From: Clostridium tepidiprofundi DSM 19306
GTDB taxonomy: Bacteria; Bacillota; Clostridia; Clostridiales; Clostridiaceae
Assembly: GCF_001594005.1 (NCBI RefSeq)
Contig: NZ_LTBA01000024.1
Span: forward strand, 1-39,060
Direction: 5' to 3'
Length of the DNA stretch: 39,060 nt
This document shows positions 8,218-16,236 of the stretch, piece by piece (within the stretch, counting starts at the first letter, position 1; each line of letters starts with the position of its first letter). The position numbers and the translations under genes were made by a program. The notes beneath the pieces are model-generated. The model was given only the letters and a program-made list of their open reading frames with translations. It did no database searches and was not told the origin of the DNA.

Positions 8218-9687
8218 CTACTTTCCATATTTAAATTTAATAAACCGTTTAAGGTATGCCATTTTTAATTTTGAATATGGATACCAATTTGATTCTCTCA
8301 ATTTCTTTCCCTTGTCGACCAATACAGAAACTGTATTACAAAATGCATATATTCCATCACTCGAATGGTATCTTCCTATTCCACTCTGTTTTATTCCTCC
8401 AAATGGAAGATTCATATTTGCAAAATGCATTATAACATCATTAATACATATATTCCCTGTCTCAATTTTATCTGCTACCCTCTTAGCCTTTTCTAAATCA
8501 CGACTCCAAACAGAAGCACCTAATCCAAACTCAGAATCATTTGCAAGCTTTATTGCTTCCTCTTCTGTTCTAAAAACCATAACAGGTATTATTGGTCCAA
8601 AAGTTTCTTCTTTCATTATTTTCATATCGTGATTAACATCCGTTAAAATTGTTGGAGTTATAAATCTTTTATCATCAGTAATTGTGCCACCTTTAAGTAT
8701 TTTTGCACCTTTATCTAAAGCATCTTCTAATTGCTCTTTAATAATATCAATTTGATTTATAGATGTCATAGAACCAATATCAAAACCATCACCATACCCC
8801 TGACGAAGTTTTTCTATTCTATCAGACAACAAATTTATAAAATTCGTATAAATATTTTCATGAACATAAACTCGCTCAATCGATAAACATGTTTGCCCTG
8901 AATTAGAAAGTGCACCCCACAAAGCTCCATTAACAGCTCTTTCTAAATTAGCATCCTCCAAAACAATCATAGGATCCTTACCACCTAATTCCAGCTCAAC
9001 TGGAATTAACTGTTCAGATGCTGCTTTCATTATAATTTTACCTACTTTGGTAGAACCAGTGAAAAATATCTTATTTGGGCGAGAATGTACAAGCTCATTT
9101 CCAATATCGCTCCCACCATGCAAAACCTGTAAAACTCCATCTGGAATATTAATCTCTCTAAAAATGTTTTCCATAATTATACCTACATATGCTGTAACCG
9201 ATGAAGGCTTTACTATTACAGTATTTCCTGAAACCAAAGCTGATATCATTGGTATCATTGCTAACTGAAATGGATAATTCCATGGAGCAATAACAGCAAT
9301 AACTCCCATAGGTTTATATTTAATATATGATTTTTTCCCAAATAAATGAATTGGAGTCTTTACGCGTTTTGGCTTCAATATTTCAGTTGCCTTTTTTTCA
9401 TAGTACTTTAATGCATCAATTACTGGAAAAACTTCTGTAATATATGCTTCTTTAGGTGGTTTCCCTGTTGCTTTTGATATATCTTCTGCAACTTTTTCAC
9501 CATTTTCAATCAAGTACTTACGCATTTTATACAAATATTCTATACGCTCATCTATAGAAATTTGTGACCATACTTTAAATGAATTTCTTGCCTTTTCCAT
9601 TTTAATAGACACGGTTTCTATTTCATCTAATTTAATTTCTCCAAGTACATCCCCATTAGATGGATTAACCATTTTAATAGTACTCAT
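8218..9687 (-). CDS. NAD(P)-dependent aldehyde dehydrogenase
   Basis: The product is 489 residues, the normal length for the aldehyde dehydrogenase superfamily. Motifs in order: APWNYPF with the oxyanion Asn137, the cofactor loop FFTGSTKVG (about 208-216), general base Glu233 in ELELGGKDP, and catalytic Cys267 in SNSGQTC. ETFGPIIPV and NLPFGGIKQSGIGR follow in the C-terminal part. The enzyme oxidises an aldehyde to a carboxylic acid with NAD(P)+. The basic tail after residue 455 resembles membrane-associated class 3-type enzymes, but no clear transmembrane segment is present. The substrate is not predictable and no pathway genes adjoin it. The start ATG follows GAGGGG, and two identical palindromic sites lie between the gene and its likely promoter. 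Confidence 0.92.
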   Translation of the reverse strand: MSTIKMVNPSNGDVLGEIKLDEIETVSIKMEKARNSFKVWSQISIDERIEYLYKMRKYLIENGEKVAEDISKATGKPPKEAYITEVFPVIDALKYYEKKATEILKPKRVKTPIHLFGKKSYIKYKPMGVIAVIAPWNYPFQLAMIPMISALVSGNTVIVKPSSVTAYVGIIMENIFREINIPDGVLQVLHGGSDIGNELVHSRPNKIFFTGSTKVGKIIMKAASEQLIPVELELGGKDPMIVLEDANLERAVNGALWGALSNSGQTCLSIERVYVHENIYTNFINLLSDRIEKLRQGYGDGFDIGSMTSINQIDIIKEQLEDALDKGAKILKGGTITDDKRFITPTILTDVNHDMKIMKEETFGPIIPVMVFRTEEEAIKLANDSEFGLGASVWSRDLEKAKRVADKIETGNICINDVIMHFANMNLPFGGIKQSGIGRYHSSDGIYAFCNTVSVLVDKGKKLRESNWYPYSKLKMAYLKRFIKFKYGK

Positions 9688-9704
9688 AATAATCCCCTCT
9701 TTTT

Positions 9705-9738
9705 TATAAAATAATTTTACAACTATAAAATAATTTTA
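9705..9738 (-). promoter_or_regulatory. Two tandem identical palindromes upstream of the aldehyde dehydrogenase
   Basis: TATAAAATAATTTTA occurs exactly at 9705-9719 and 9724-9738. Each contains the 13-bp palindrome TAAAATAATTTTA. They sit 5' of the ribosome site and could be paired repressor operators. AT-richness makes chance likelier than usual, but an exact 15-base repeat 19 bases apart is notable. Confidence 0.35.
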
Positions 9739-9797
9739 TCATATAACAAAACAAAATAGAATTATTCCTCTGCATACTTTACATATTTTTCAAATCA

Positions 9798-9826
9798 TTG
9801 ACATATAATATCCTTAGTGTTAAAAT
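9798..9826 (+). promoter_or_regulatory. Promoter of the ABC importer operon
   Basis: TTGACA (9798-9803), 17-base spacer, TAAAAT (9821-9826), followed 50 bases later by the ATG at 9877. It is a near-consensus housekeeping promoter. No TPP riboswitch lies in its leader. Confidence 0.7.
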
Positions 9827-9876
9827 TACTTTTATTAATTGACATATACAAAAATTTAATTTGTGGAGGTTCTAAT

Positions 9877-10899
9877 ATGAAAAGAAAGTTCACTATATTC
9901 TTTTTAATATCAATTCTTATATTTTCCTTAATAGGATGCACTAGCAAAAGTTCAAATAAACAAAATTCAAATACTAATACTTCAAACAATACTAACCAAA
10001 ACAAAATCACCGTAAACATTGCAGGTCTTAAAGGGCCTACTTCAATTGGAATGATTAAAATGTTTGACGAAAAACCATCACTTGGCAAAAATATAACTAG
10101 TGTGTACACTATAGCTAATACACCAGACATATTAGTAGCAAAATTAATTAAAAAAGAAGTCGATATTGCAGCACTTCCAACAAATGTAGCATCTAAAATG
10201 TATAATAAAACAAATGGTGCATATAAATTAGCTGCTGTTAATACATTTGGAATGTTATATTTGGTTACTAATAATACTGAAATAAATAGTTGGAATGACC
10301 TAAAAGGTAAAAAAATAAATATTATTGGAAAAGGTTCTACTCCAGATTATGTATTTAGTTATTTACTGAAAAAGAACGGCATTAACACCGAAAAGGATGT
10401 TGATCTTGATTACTCTTTAAGTCAAGCTGAATTAGCACAGGCTGTTGCTGCAAACAAAGTAAATATTGCTGTATTACCTGAACCTTTTGTAACAATGGTT
10501 ACTATGAAAAATAAAAATGTTAAGATTTCAATGAATTTGCAAGATGAATGGAAAAAGATACAAGGAGAAGATAGTCCAATAGCAATGGGTTGCGTAGTTG
10601 TTAGAAGCGATTTTGCAAAAACTCACCCAGAAGCAGTAAATACTTATTTAAATGAATACGAAAAATCTATAAATTGGGTAAACAAAAATCCTGAAAAAGC
10701 AGGAGTTCTAGTTGAAAAATTCGGAGTTTTGAATAATGCAAAACTAGCTGAAAAAGCTATACCGAATTGTAATATAAGATTTTTAAATGCAAGCAAAGCA
10801 AAAAATACTGTTAATACATTCTTGAATATACTCTATGACTTCACTCCAAGTTCCATAGGAGGTAAATTGCCAGATGAAGGTTTCTTCTATAAAAAATAA
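9877..10899 (+). CDS. ABC transporter substrate-binding lipoprotein (NitT/TauT type)
   Basis: The product is 340 residues. The ATG at 9877 follows GGAGG at 9865-9869; a longer in-frame start at 9817 lacks one. A lipoprotein signal (MKRKFTIFFLIS..LIGC, Cys21) and a Ser/Asn-rich spacer lead into a two-lobed binding domain. It contains GLKGPTSIGM, a VDIAALPTN segment and WNDLKGKKI, which are typical of NitT/TauT-family binding proteins that deliver small organic ligands. The gene overlaps the permease start by 26 bases and heads a three-gene operon. The ligand is unknown. The operon lies just upstream of the TPP-controlled thiT, so a thiamine precursor such as a pyrimidine is possible, but the lack of a riboswitch here gives no support for it. 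Confidence 0.85.
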   Translation: MKRKFTIFFLISILIFSLIGCTSKSSNKQNSNTNTSNNTNQNKITVNIAGLKGPTSIGMIKMFDEKPSLGKNITSVYTIANTPDILVAKLIKKEVDIAALPTNVASKMYNKTNGAYKLAAVNTFGMLYLVTNNTEINSWNDLKGKKINIIGKGSTPDYVFSYLLKKNGINTEKDVDLDYSLSQAELAQAVAANKVNIAVLPEPFVTMVTMKNKNVKISMNLQDEWKKIQGEDSPIAMGCVVVRSDFAKTHPEAVNTYLNEYEKSINWVNKNPEKAGVLVEKFGVLNNAKLAEKAIPNCNIRFLNASKAKNTVNTFLNILYDFTPSSIGGKLPDEGFFYKK

Positions 10900-11629
10900 G
10901 TTTATATCATTATTTCCAATACTTCTTTGGATATCAGTATGGATGATAGCTTCTCATTTTGTTAATGAGAAGCTTATTCTTCCTTCACCATATAGCACAT
11001 TTAAATCCTTAATAATTATAATGTCAACGAAAATTTTCTATATAAGTATATTTCATACAATAATTAAAGGGCTTATTGGTTTTGCTATATCTACTTTTTT
11101 GGGAATTATATTAGGTTTTTTATGCGGATTATATGATTTTATTAATCAAATATTTATGCCTATAATTACAACAATAAAATCAACACCTGTTATTTCAATA
11201 ATATTTATATTGATACTTTGGTTTGGAACAAATCTTTCTCCTATATTTGTAAGCTTTTTAATTTCTTTTCCCATTATATGGACAAATGTTGTAGAAGGAA
11301 TTAAAAATACAGATAAAAATTTATTGGAAATGGCAAAAATATATAAAATAAAAAAATGGAGAGTTTTATTGAATGTATATTTTCCTTCAATTCTTCCATA
11401 TATCACAGCTGCAATGTCATCAACTCTTGGAATAGGATGGAAAGCAACTATAACAGCCGAAGCGATAAGTCAACCTAAACATGCTATTGGTACGAATCTA
11501 TTTAATTCTAAAATGAATCTAGATATATCTGGGCTCTTTGCATGGACTATTGCTGCAATTATTCTCAGTTTCTTTTTTGAAAAAATATTTAGATACATTG
11601 AAAAAAAGATTACACCTTGGAGGATATAA
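10874..11629 (+). CDS. ABC transporter permease (NitT/TauT type)
   Basis: The product is 251 residues with about six hydrophobic segments. A cytoplasmic EAA-type loop is seen around NTDKNLLEMAKIYKIKKWRV, followed by FPSILPYITAAMSSTLGIGW, the usual signature of BPD_transp_1 permeases of the SsuC/TauC group. It forms the membrane channel for the ligand brought by the upstream lipoprotein. The ATG at 10874 lies inside the end of the preceding gene and follows AGGAGG at 10857-10862, so translation is probably coupled. The ATPase starts three bases after this stop. Confidence 0.9.
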   Translation: MKVSSIKNKFISLFPILLWISVWMIASHFVNEKLILPSPYSTFKSLIIIMSTKIFYISIFHTIIKGLIGFAISTFLGIILGFLCGLYDFINQIFMPIITTIKSTPVISIIFILILWFGTNLSPIFVSFLISFPIIWTNVVEGIKNTDKNLLEMAKIYKIKKWRVLLNVYFPSILPYITAAMSSTLGIGWKATITAEAISQPKHAIGTNLFNSKMNLDISGLFAWTIAAIILSFFFEKIFRYIEKKITPWRI

Positions 11630-11631
11630 AA

Positions 11632-12336
11632 ATGCCACTACAAATTAGAAATTTATATAAATCATTTTCCACCCTTAAAATATTTAAAAATTTTAATATG
11701 ACAATACATAAAAATAAAATCAATTGCATATTAGGTCCATCAGGCTGTGGTAAAACTACTCTCTTAAACATAATAGCAGGTTTAGAAAGCATTGATTCAG
11801 GAGCTCTCGTTGGATTTGAAAATAAATCATTATCATTTATTTTTCAAGAGCCAAGACTTTTAGAATGGATGACTGTTTGGGATAATATTGATTTTGTTTT
11901 AAAAGATATTTTCCCAAAACAAAAAAGACAGTATATCATTACAAACTATTTAAAAACAGTTGATTTACTTGAATTTAAAAACTATTACCCTAAGGAATTA
12001 AGCGGTGGAATGAAACAAAGAGTTTCAATAGCAAGAGCTTTTGCATATCCTTCTGATATTCTTATAATGGATGAACCTTTTAAAGGATTAGATAATAAAT
12101 TAAAGAATACTCTCATTAAATCTTTCTTACGTTTGTGGCTAGATGACAAAAGAACAATAATATTTGTAACACACGACATTGATGAATCATTGTTACTGGG
12201 CGACGACATATTTATATTAAGTAAAAATCCAGCACATATAAAAAAACATATCACAATCGATATAGCTCAAAAAAATCGCAACATAGAAAAAGAAAGTTTA
12301 ATTTCTATAAAGAATATTTTAATTAATTCATTCTAA
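11632..12336 (+). CDS. ABC transporter ATP-binding protein
   Basis: The product is 234 residues. The ATG at 11632 is preceded by TTGGAGG; the in-frame TTG at 11617 is part of that ribosome site and is rejected. All nucleotide-binding motifs are present: Walker A GPSGCGKTT, Q-loop FQEPRLLEW, signature LSGGMKQR, Walker B ILIMDEP and switch His in VTHD. The QEPRLLxW form is typical of SsuB/TauB/NrtD-type ATPases, matching the two genes before it. It powers import through the upstream permease. At 234 residues it is slightly short for the family. It is the last gene of the operon and ends about 100 bases before a hairpin terminator. Confidence 0.93.
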   Translation: MPLQIRNLYKSFSTLKIFKNFNMTIHKNKINCILGPSGCGKTTLLNIIAGLESIDSGALVGFENKSLSFIFQEPRLLEWMTVWDNIDFVLKDIFPKQKRQYIITNYLKTVDLLEFKNYYPKELSGGMKQRVSIARAFAYPSDILIMDEPFKGLDNKLKNTLIKSFLRLWLDDKRTIIFVTHDIDESLLLGDDIFILSKNPAHIKKHITIDIAQKNRNIEKESLISIKNILINSF

Positions 12337-12431
12337 CTTATTTGATATTTTGACTCAATAAGCTATTTCAACCAGTTTATTTACTTAGAAAAGTCTGCAC
12401 TAGTTTCATGTATAATTAATTAATCATGTAG

Positions 12432-12468
12432 AAAAACTATATCATAAAGATATGGTTTTATTTTTTCT
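12432..12468 (+). terminator. Hairpin with T-run downstream of the ABC operon
   Basis: AAAACTATATC and GATATGGTTTT pair (one G-U) around ATAAA and are followed by ATTTTTTCT. It lies about 100 bases after the ATPase stop and before the small ORF at 12566. Confidence 0.65.
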
Positions 12469-12474
12469 AACTAG

Positions 12475-12496
12475 ACTCGTTTTGCTAAAACAAAAC
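12475..12496. repeat. Short palindromic relic, copy 1
   Basis: It contains GTTTTGCTAAAACAAAAC, which forms a hairpin and recurs at 18885-18902 with one base changed just before the common part. A related but decayed version ends the larger element at 20869-20890. A CCCACTT..ATAGGAGT stretch follows it here, again similar to the 20795-20820 hairpin. Confidence 0.5.
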
Positions 12497-12565
12497 GCCT
12501 CAATATCCCACTTATAAAAATAGGAGTCTTGTAGAATCAATCAATAATGCTAGGAGGAATAAATT

Positions 12566-12745
12566 ATGAAAGGGAAAATACTAGATATGAACAAAACTGA
12601 TGCATTTATAAGCTTTGAAAATGGTACTACTATGGACGTAAGCACTTCTCATTTGCCTAAAAACTCTAAAATAGGTGATACAATAAATATTGATATTTCA
12701 AATAACTCTAATATTCAAAATGACAAAATGCCAAATATGCTATAA
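12566..12745 (+). CDS. Small conserved-looking protein of 59 residues
   Basis: The ATG follows a strong AGGAGGAAT site with good spacing. The protein begins MKGKILDMNKTDAFISFENG and continues with a TTMDVSTSHLP segment, K-IGDTINIDIS, and a short Asn-rich tail. Regular beta-strand-like alternation and a central FENGTT..D pattern suggest a small OB- or SH3-like barrel. Similar short proteins exist in clostridia as far as I recall, but I cannot name a family with confidence. No signal peptide or membrane segment is seen. It lies between the ABC operon terminator and the thiT promoter and so forms its own unit. No function is assigned. Confidence 0.7.
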   Translation: MKGKILDMNKTDAFISFENGTTMDVSTSHLPKNSKIGDTINIDISNNSNIQNDKMPNML

Positions 12746-12750
12746 ATATA

Positions 12751-12779
12751 TTGTAGTTTATAGAAATCTATACTATAAT
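12751..12779 (+). promoter_or_regulatory. Promoter of the TPP riboswitch-thiT transcript
   Basis: TTGTAG (12751-12756), 17-base spacer, TATAAT (12774-12779). The spacer holds the perfect inverted repeat TATAGAAATCTATA (12759-12772). Transcription would start about 15-20 bases before the riboswitch. Confidence 0.7.
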
Positions 12780-12801
12780 GTAGACATAATTAAATAATAT
12801 T

Positions 12802-12941
12802 TATGTGCTAGGGGTGTCGAAAGGCTGAGAAATGGATATTACCATTACCCTCATACCTGATCTGGGTCATACCAGCGTAGGGAAGCAGTAATAATTTCTT
12901 CAATATTTACTCCTTTTAGCACATATTAAGGAGGTTTTTTT
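12802..12941 (+). promoter_or_regulatory. TPP (THI-box) riboswitch with expression platform for thiT
   Basis: The aptamer (12806-12887) has the conserved TPP elements: GGGGTG, CTGAGA at 12825-12830, ACCTGATCTGG, and CCAGCGTAGGGAAGCA. P1 pairs TGCT (12806-12809) with AGCA (12884-12887). The platform is also visible. CTCCTT (12910-12915) can pair with AAGGAG (12928-12933), hiding the thiT ribosome site, and is followed by seven Ts. TATGTGCTA (12802-12810), which includes the 5' side of P1, is the exact complement of TAGCACATA (12917-12925) in that hairpin's loop region. With TPP bound, P1 forms and the ribosome-site hairpin can fold (off). Without TPP the 5' strand captures the downstream sequence and frees the site (on). 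Confidence 0.95.
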
Positions 12942-13583
12942 ATGCAAAATTTTTTAAATGCCCTTATTAAAAATCTTACCGACATATTTTCTAGTCCAAT
13001 CACTATAATAACTTTAATTGGAGTACTAATACTTTTGATTGCTCTAACTAAAATGAAAAAGATTAAATTCACAACAAGGATGATAACTCAAGTTGGACTA
13101 GCAATAGCATTAACGGTCGTACTTAAAATGTTTAAAATTTATACTGCACCATATGGTGGTAGCGTCACTATAGGAAGTATGGTTCCTATATTATTAATAT
13201 CAATTATTTATGGACCAGAACTTGGATTCTTAACTGGTTTTCTATATGGCTTAGTAGATTTAATTATGGGACCGTATTTGCTTCATCCTATCCAAGTTTT
13301 ATTTGATTATCCTCTCCCATTCATGATGCTTGGAATCATAGGCTTTTTTAGAAATAGAACAAAACCTTGGATTTTATTCGGAGCTGTTATTGCAATACTT
13401 GCCAGATTTGCGTGCCACTATTTTGCAGGAGTTGTATTTTGGGGAAGCTATGCACCAGATGGTATGTCTCCTTATCTATACTCTTTATTATACAATGCAC
13501 AATACCTACCACTTGATGGTCTTATATGTTTAGCAATTCTTGCAGTATTGCCAATTAAACGTTTATGCAAAATTAAAGGGTGA
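12942..13583 (+). CDS. thiT: Thiamine-binding S component of an ECF transporter
   Basis: The product is 213 residues with about six or seven hydrophobic helices, including an extra N-terminal one before the core. The core has the ThiT/YuaJ hallmarks: YGGSVTIGSMVPILL in the first part, GPYLLHPIQVLFDYPLPF in the middle, and FWGSYAPDG followed by YNAQYLPLD near the end. Conserved Trp, Tyr and Glu residues in such segments bind thiamine in studied homologues. ThiT pairs with the shared EcfA/A'/T module, which is not in this window. The AAGGAGG site sits at the end of the TPP riboswitch, so expression should fall when TPP is plentiful. The stop codon lies inside its own terminator. Confidence 0.93.
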   Translation: MQNFLNALIKNLTDIFSSPITIITLIGVLILLIALTKMKKIKFTTRMITQVGLAIALTVVLKMFKIYTAPYGGSVTIGSMVPILLISIIYGPELGFLTGFLYGLVDLIMGPYLLHPIQVLFDYPLPFMMLGIIGFFRNRTKPWILFGAVIAILARFACHYFAGVVFWGSYAPDGMSPYLYSLLYNAQYLPLDGLICLAILAVLPIKRLCKIKG

Positions 13584-13597
13584 TTAAATCACCCTTT
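13575..13597. terminator. Bidirectional terminator of thiT and the ClC gene
   Basis: A perfect inverted repeat of AAAGGGTGATT around a single base, ending CACCCTTTT. It overlaps the thiT stop codon (TGA) and lies just beyond the stop of the converging gene at 13603. Confidence 0.85.
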
Positions 13598-13602
13598 TAC
13601 AT

Positions 13603-14967
13603 TTAAGATTCTTTATTTACCTTTTGAACTATTTCATTAAAAATAACGTATTTAGATTTGCCAGAAATTTTAAATTTATTTGCTTCTCTAATCTCACATT
13701 CCATTTTCATATCAATAGATTCAGATTTTGAAAAAGCTATTATCTGAGTCGGGTATACACTTTTATGTCCTACTATAAGATAGCTAACAACACAAGCTAT
13801 AGATGCAAATGATGCCGCATCCACTCCAAACAATTCCATAGACATAATTATTGCCGCAAGAGGAGTATTTGCACAAGCTGCCAATAACGCTACCATACCT
13901 ATAGCACTATATAATCCTATATTACCATGTACTAGTTGTCCCCATACATTACCCGCTGTAGCACCTATATAGAAAATAGGAGTCAATATACCCCCGCTTC
14001 CTCCAGAACCTAGTGTTATAGAAGTTGTAAACATTTTAATAATAAAGTCTCCAGCACCAACACAATTTCCTTCTATAGCATTATCAATGATATTAGTTCC
14101 AAGCCCAATAGCATCTGTATTACCACCCAAAACAAATATTAATAAAACAATAATTGCTCCTCCAATTATTCCTTTTAATGGTTTATATATATTAAATTTT
14201 TCTTGAAAAAAATGCTCAATTAACATCAATACTCTTATAAATATCATTGCAACTAAACCTATAAATACACCAAAAATTATCATATTTGCAAACATTTTAA
14301 CATTGTTGTTTATAGTAAAATCAATCGAGTATGCAACATGATGAACCCCTAAAAATATATTAACAAAGTAACTAACATATGAAGCTATCAGAGAAGGTAA
14401 TAATACACTATATGAAAATTTACCTACATATAAAACCTCCGCTGCAAATACAGCTCCTGCTACTGGCGTACCAAAAACTCCTGCAAATCCAGCACTAACA
14501 CCACAAACAACAAGTTTTTTTCTATCGATTTTATCCATTTTGAATATTCCTGAAAAAAACGATGCTATTCCACCACCAATTTGTGCACAAGGCCCTTCTT
14601 TACCAGCTGAACCTCCAAACATAATAGTTACAATTGTAGAAAATAATTTTATAGGTATAACCTTAAAATCAATTTTACCACTTTTTTGATGAATAGCTTG
14701 TATAACTTTTTCTGTACCATGTCCTTCAGCATCAGGAGCAATCTTAACAACCAGTAAACTGCTCAAAAAAAATGCCGCTGGCATCAATAAATAATAATAC
14801 TTCCATGTCTGAGATGTAATATTGCATGACATCTCTAATAGTTTTAAGAAACCTGCGGTAGCTCCTCCAACTATACCACCTACAAATATTGCCAAAACAA
14901 TCCATTTAAATGTACTGGCAATCATAACAGTTCCTTCTGCAAAATCACGCAACAAACTTTTTTTCAT
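13603..14967 (-). CDS. ClC-family chloride channel or chloride/proton exchanger
   Basis: The product is 454 residues from the ATG at 14967, which follows AGGAG with 8-base spacing; the in-frame GTG at 14973 is too close to it. The multi-helix membrane protein shows ClC signatures: GSAGKEGP with the gating Glu at about 124, AGFAGVFGTPVAGAVFAAE, and GSGGSGGILTPIFYIGA. These line the anion pathway. Members move chloride (or fluoride) either as channels or as exchangers; I could not place the internal proton-transfer Glu with confidence. A soluble tail of about 50 residues follows the last helix, too short for a CBS pair. The gene is monocistronic, with a terminator shared with thiT. Confidence 0.9.
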   Translation of the reverse strand: MKKSLLRDFAEGTVMIASTFKWIVLAIFVGGIVGGATAGFLKLLEMSCNITSQTWKYYYLLMPAAFFLSSLLVVKIAPDAEGHGTEKVIQAIHQKSGKIDFKVIPIKLFSTIVTIMFGGSAGKEGPCAQIGGGIASFFSGIFKMDKIDRKKLVVCGVSAGFAGVFGTPVAGAVFAAEVLYVGKFSYSVLLPSLIASYVSYFVNIFLGVHHVAYSIDFTINNNVKMFANMIIFGVFIGLVAMIFIRVLMLIEHFFQEKFNIYKPLKGIIGGAIIVLLIFVLGGNTDAIGLGTNIIDNAIEGNCVGAGDFIIKMFTTSITLGSGGSGGILTPIFYIGATAGNVWGQLVHGNIGLYSAIGMVALLAACANTPLAAIIMSMELFGVDAASFASIACVVSYLIVGHKSVYPTQIIAFSKSESIDMKMECEIREANKFKISGKSKYVIFNEIVQKVNKES

Positions 14968-15154
14968 TTTCACCTCTCCTAATTTTCAGAATTTATAAAT
15001 GATACAATACCCCGAATTAAATGTTGTATAATAATAGTTAAACTTATATAGTTAACATTATATAGAGGTTCTTAATACCTTTTGACACCACAATTGTAAC
15101 ATATAAAATTCTGAAAATAAAGAAAAAGTATAAAATTTATAATAAAAAACAAAA

Positions 15155-15193
15155 AGCAAGCAGAATATAGTTCTAATCTACATTCTACTTGCT
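15155..15193 (-). terminator. Terminator after mrp
   Basis: AGCAAG..AGAAT..TAG (15155-15170) pairs with CTA..ATTCT..CTTGCT (15178-15193), with two internal mismatches. On the minus strand it is followed by TTTTTGTTTTTTA. It lies beyond the heptamer repeat, so the repeat would be in the mrp 3' untranslated region. Confidence 0.7.
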
Positions 15194-15206
15194 AGTGAGC
15201 ACTCGA

Positions 15207-15269
15207 TTTATTATTTATTATTTATTATTTATTATTTATTATTTATTATTTATCATTTACTATTTATTC
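15207..15269. repeat. TTTATTA heptamer array reaching into the mrp stop codon
   Basis: Six exact TTTATTA units are followed by TTTATCA, TTTACTA and TTTATTC. The decayed units at the right end contain the stop codon (15260-15262) and last codons of mrp. Polymerase slippage could change copy number here; a heptamer is not a multiple of three, but the exact units lie beyond the stop. Confidence 0.85.
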
Positions 15270-16105
15270 ATTTGATTTAAAAATTCTTCAGATAATTTTT
15301 CATACTTATTTGAATTTGTTATGTATGTTTCTATTTCACCTTTTTCCATATTTTCAACTAAATCAATATTAATTGGCATTTCTGCTAATAGCGGTATTCC
15401 TAAATATTCAACTTGCTCTGAAGCAGTTTTCTTGCTGAATACTCTTATCTTTTCACCACATTTTTCGCATAAAACATATGACATGTTCTCAACTGCACCT
15501 AAAACAGGTGTATTCATTTTTTCAGTCATAGTTACAACTTTTTTAACTATCATAGAAACCATATCTTGAGGAGTAGAAACTATAACCATACCTGTAAGAG
15601 GTACTGTTTGCATAACCGTTAGTGCTACATCTCCTGTTCCTGGTGGCATATCTATTAAAAGATAGTCCAATTCACCCCACTCACTATCAGAGTACATCTG
15701 ATTCAATACTCCTGTAATCAATGGTCCCCTCCAAATTACAGGATCATCTTCCTTTTCCATTAAAAGATTCAACGACATAACCTTTATTCCCATCTTAGTC
15801 TGAACAGGTATAAATTTAGCTTCTTTTTCTGAAACTTGAGTCATTACAGCTCTTTTTTCATTTATACCAAATATTCTAGGCATTGATGGTCCTGTAATAT
15901 CTGCATCAAGAACTCCAACAGTATATCCTTGCTTTCTTAATTCTATTGCCAAAATACCTGTAACTGTAGATTTACCAACTCCACCTTTACCACTAATAAC
16001 TCCTATTATATTCTTTATTTTCCCATATTTAGGAAAAACTTTCGAACATTGCCCACTGCTATTGCAAGAACCTTTGCTTGGGCAGCTATCACAACTGTTA
16101 CTCAT
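15260..16105 (-). CDS. mrp: Mrp/ApbC-family P-loop ATPase, iron-sulfur cluster carrier
   Basis: The product is 281 residues. The N-terminus carries Cys5, Cys8, Cys14 and Cys20 (CDSCPSKGSCNSSGQC), a possible cluster-binding extension. The deviant Walker A GKGGVGKST is at 39-47, and DADITGPSMPR and YLLIDMPPGTGD are typical of the Mrp/NBP35 group of MinD-like ATPases. A CxxC pair (CEKC) lies at about residues 211-214 and is where family members hold a bridging [4Fe-4S] cluster. These proteins deliver Fe-S clusters to target enzymes, fitting an anaerobe with NrdG and ferredoxins nearby. The start ATG follows GGAGG. The 5' leader holds a TATTTGCATAAGCAAATA hairpin (16138-16155). A candidate promoter is TTGTTT-16-TATAAT on the minus strand near 16180-16210. 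Confidence 0.93.
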   Translation of the reverse strand: MSNSCDSCPSKGSCNSSGQCSKVFPKYGKIKNIIGVISGKGGVGKSTVTGILAIELRKQGYTVGVLDADITGPSMPRIFGINEKRAVMTQVSEKEAKFIPVQTKMGIKVMSLNLLMEKEDDPVIWRGPLITGVLNQMYSDSEWGELDYLLIDMPPGTGDVALTVMQTVPLTGMVIVSTPQDMVSMIVKKVVTMTEKMNTPVLGAVENMSYVLCEKCGEKIRVFSKKTASEQVEYLGIPLLAEMPINIDLVENMEKGEIETYITNSNKYEKLSEEFLNQMNK

Positions 16106-16236
16106 ATCTATATCCTCCTATAAATACCATAATTTTATATTTGCATAAGCAAATATACATGTAAAACTACATCCTCCACACAATTATACCACTTTAATCT
16201 TTTTAAACAAATACCTAATATTTTTTTACAAATCTT

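Noticed and set aside
9877-12336. Assigning the ABC importer as a thiamine-precursor (ThiXYZ) system
   Set aside because: Only proximity to thiT supports it; there is no TPP riboswitch in its leader, and a terminator and a separate gene lie between.
15207-15269. Possible CRISPR-like array
   Set aside because: The units are contiguous heptamers without spacers, so this is a simple tandem repeat.
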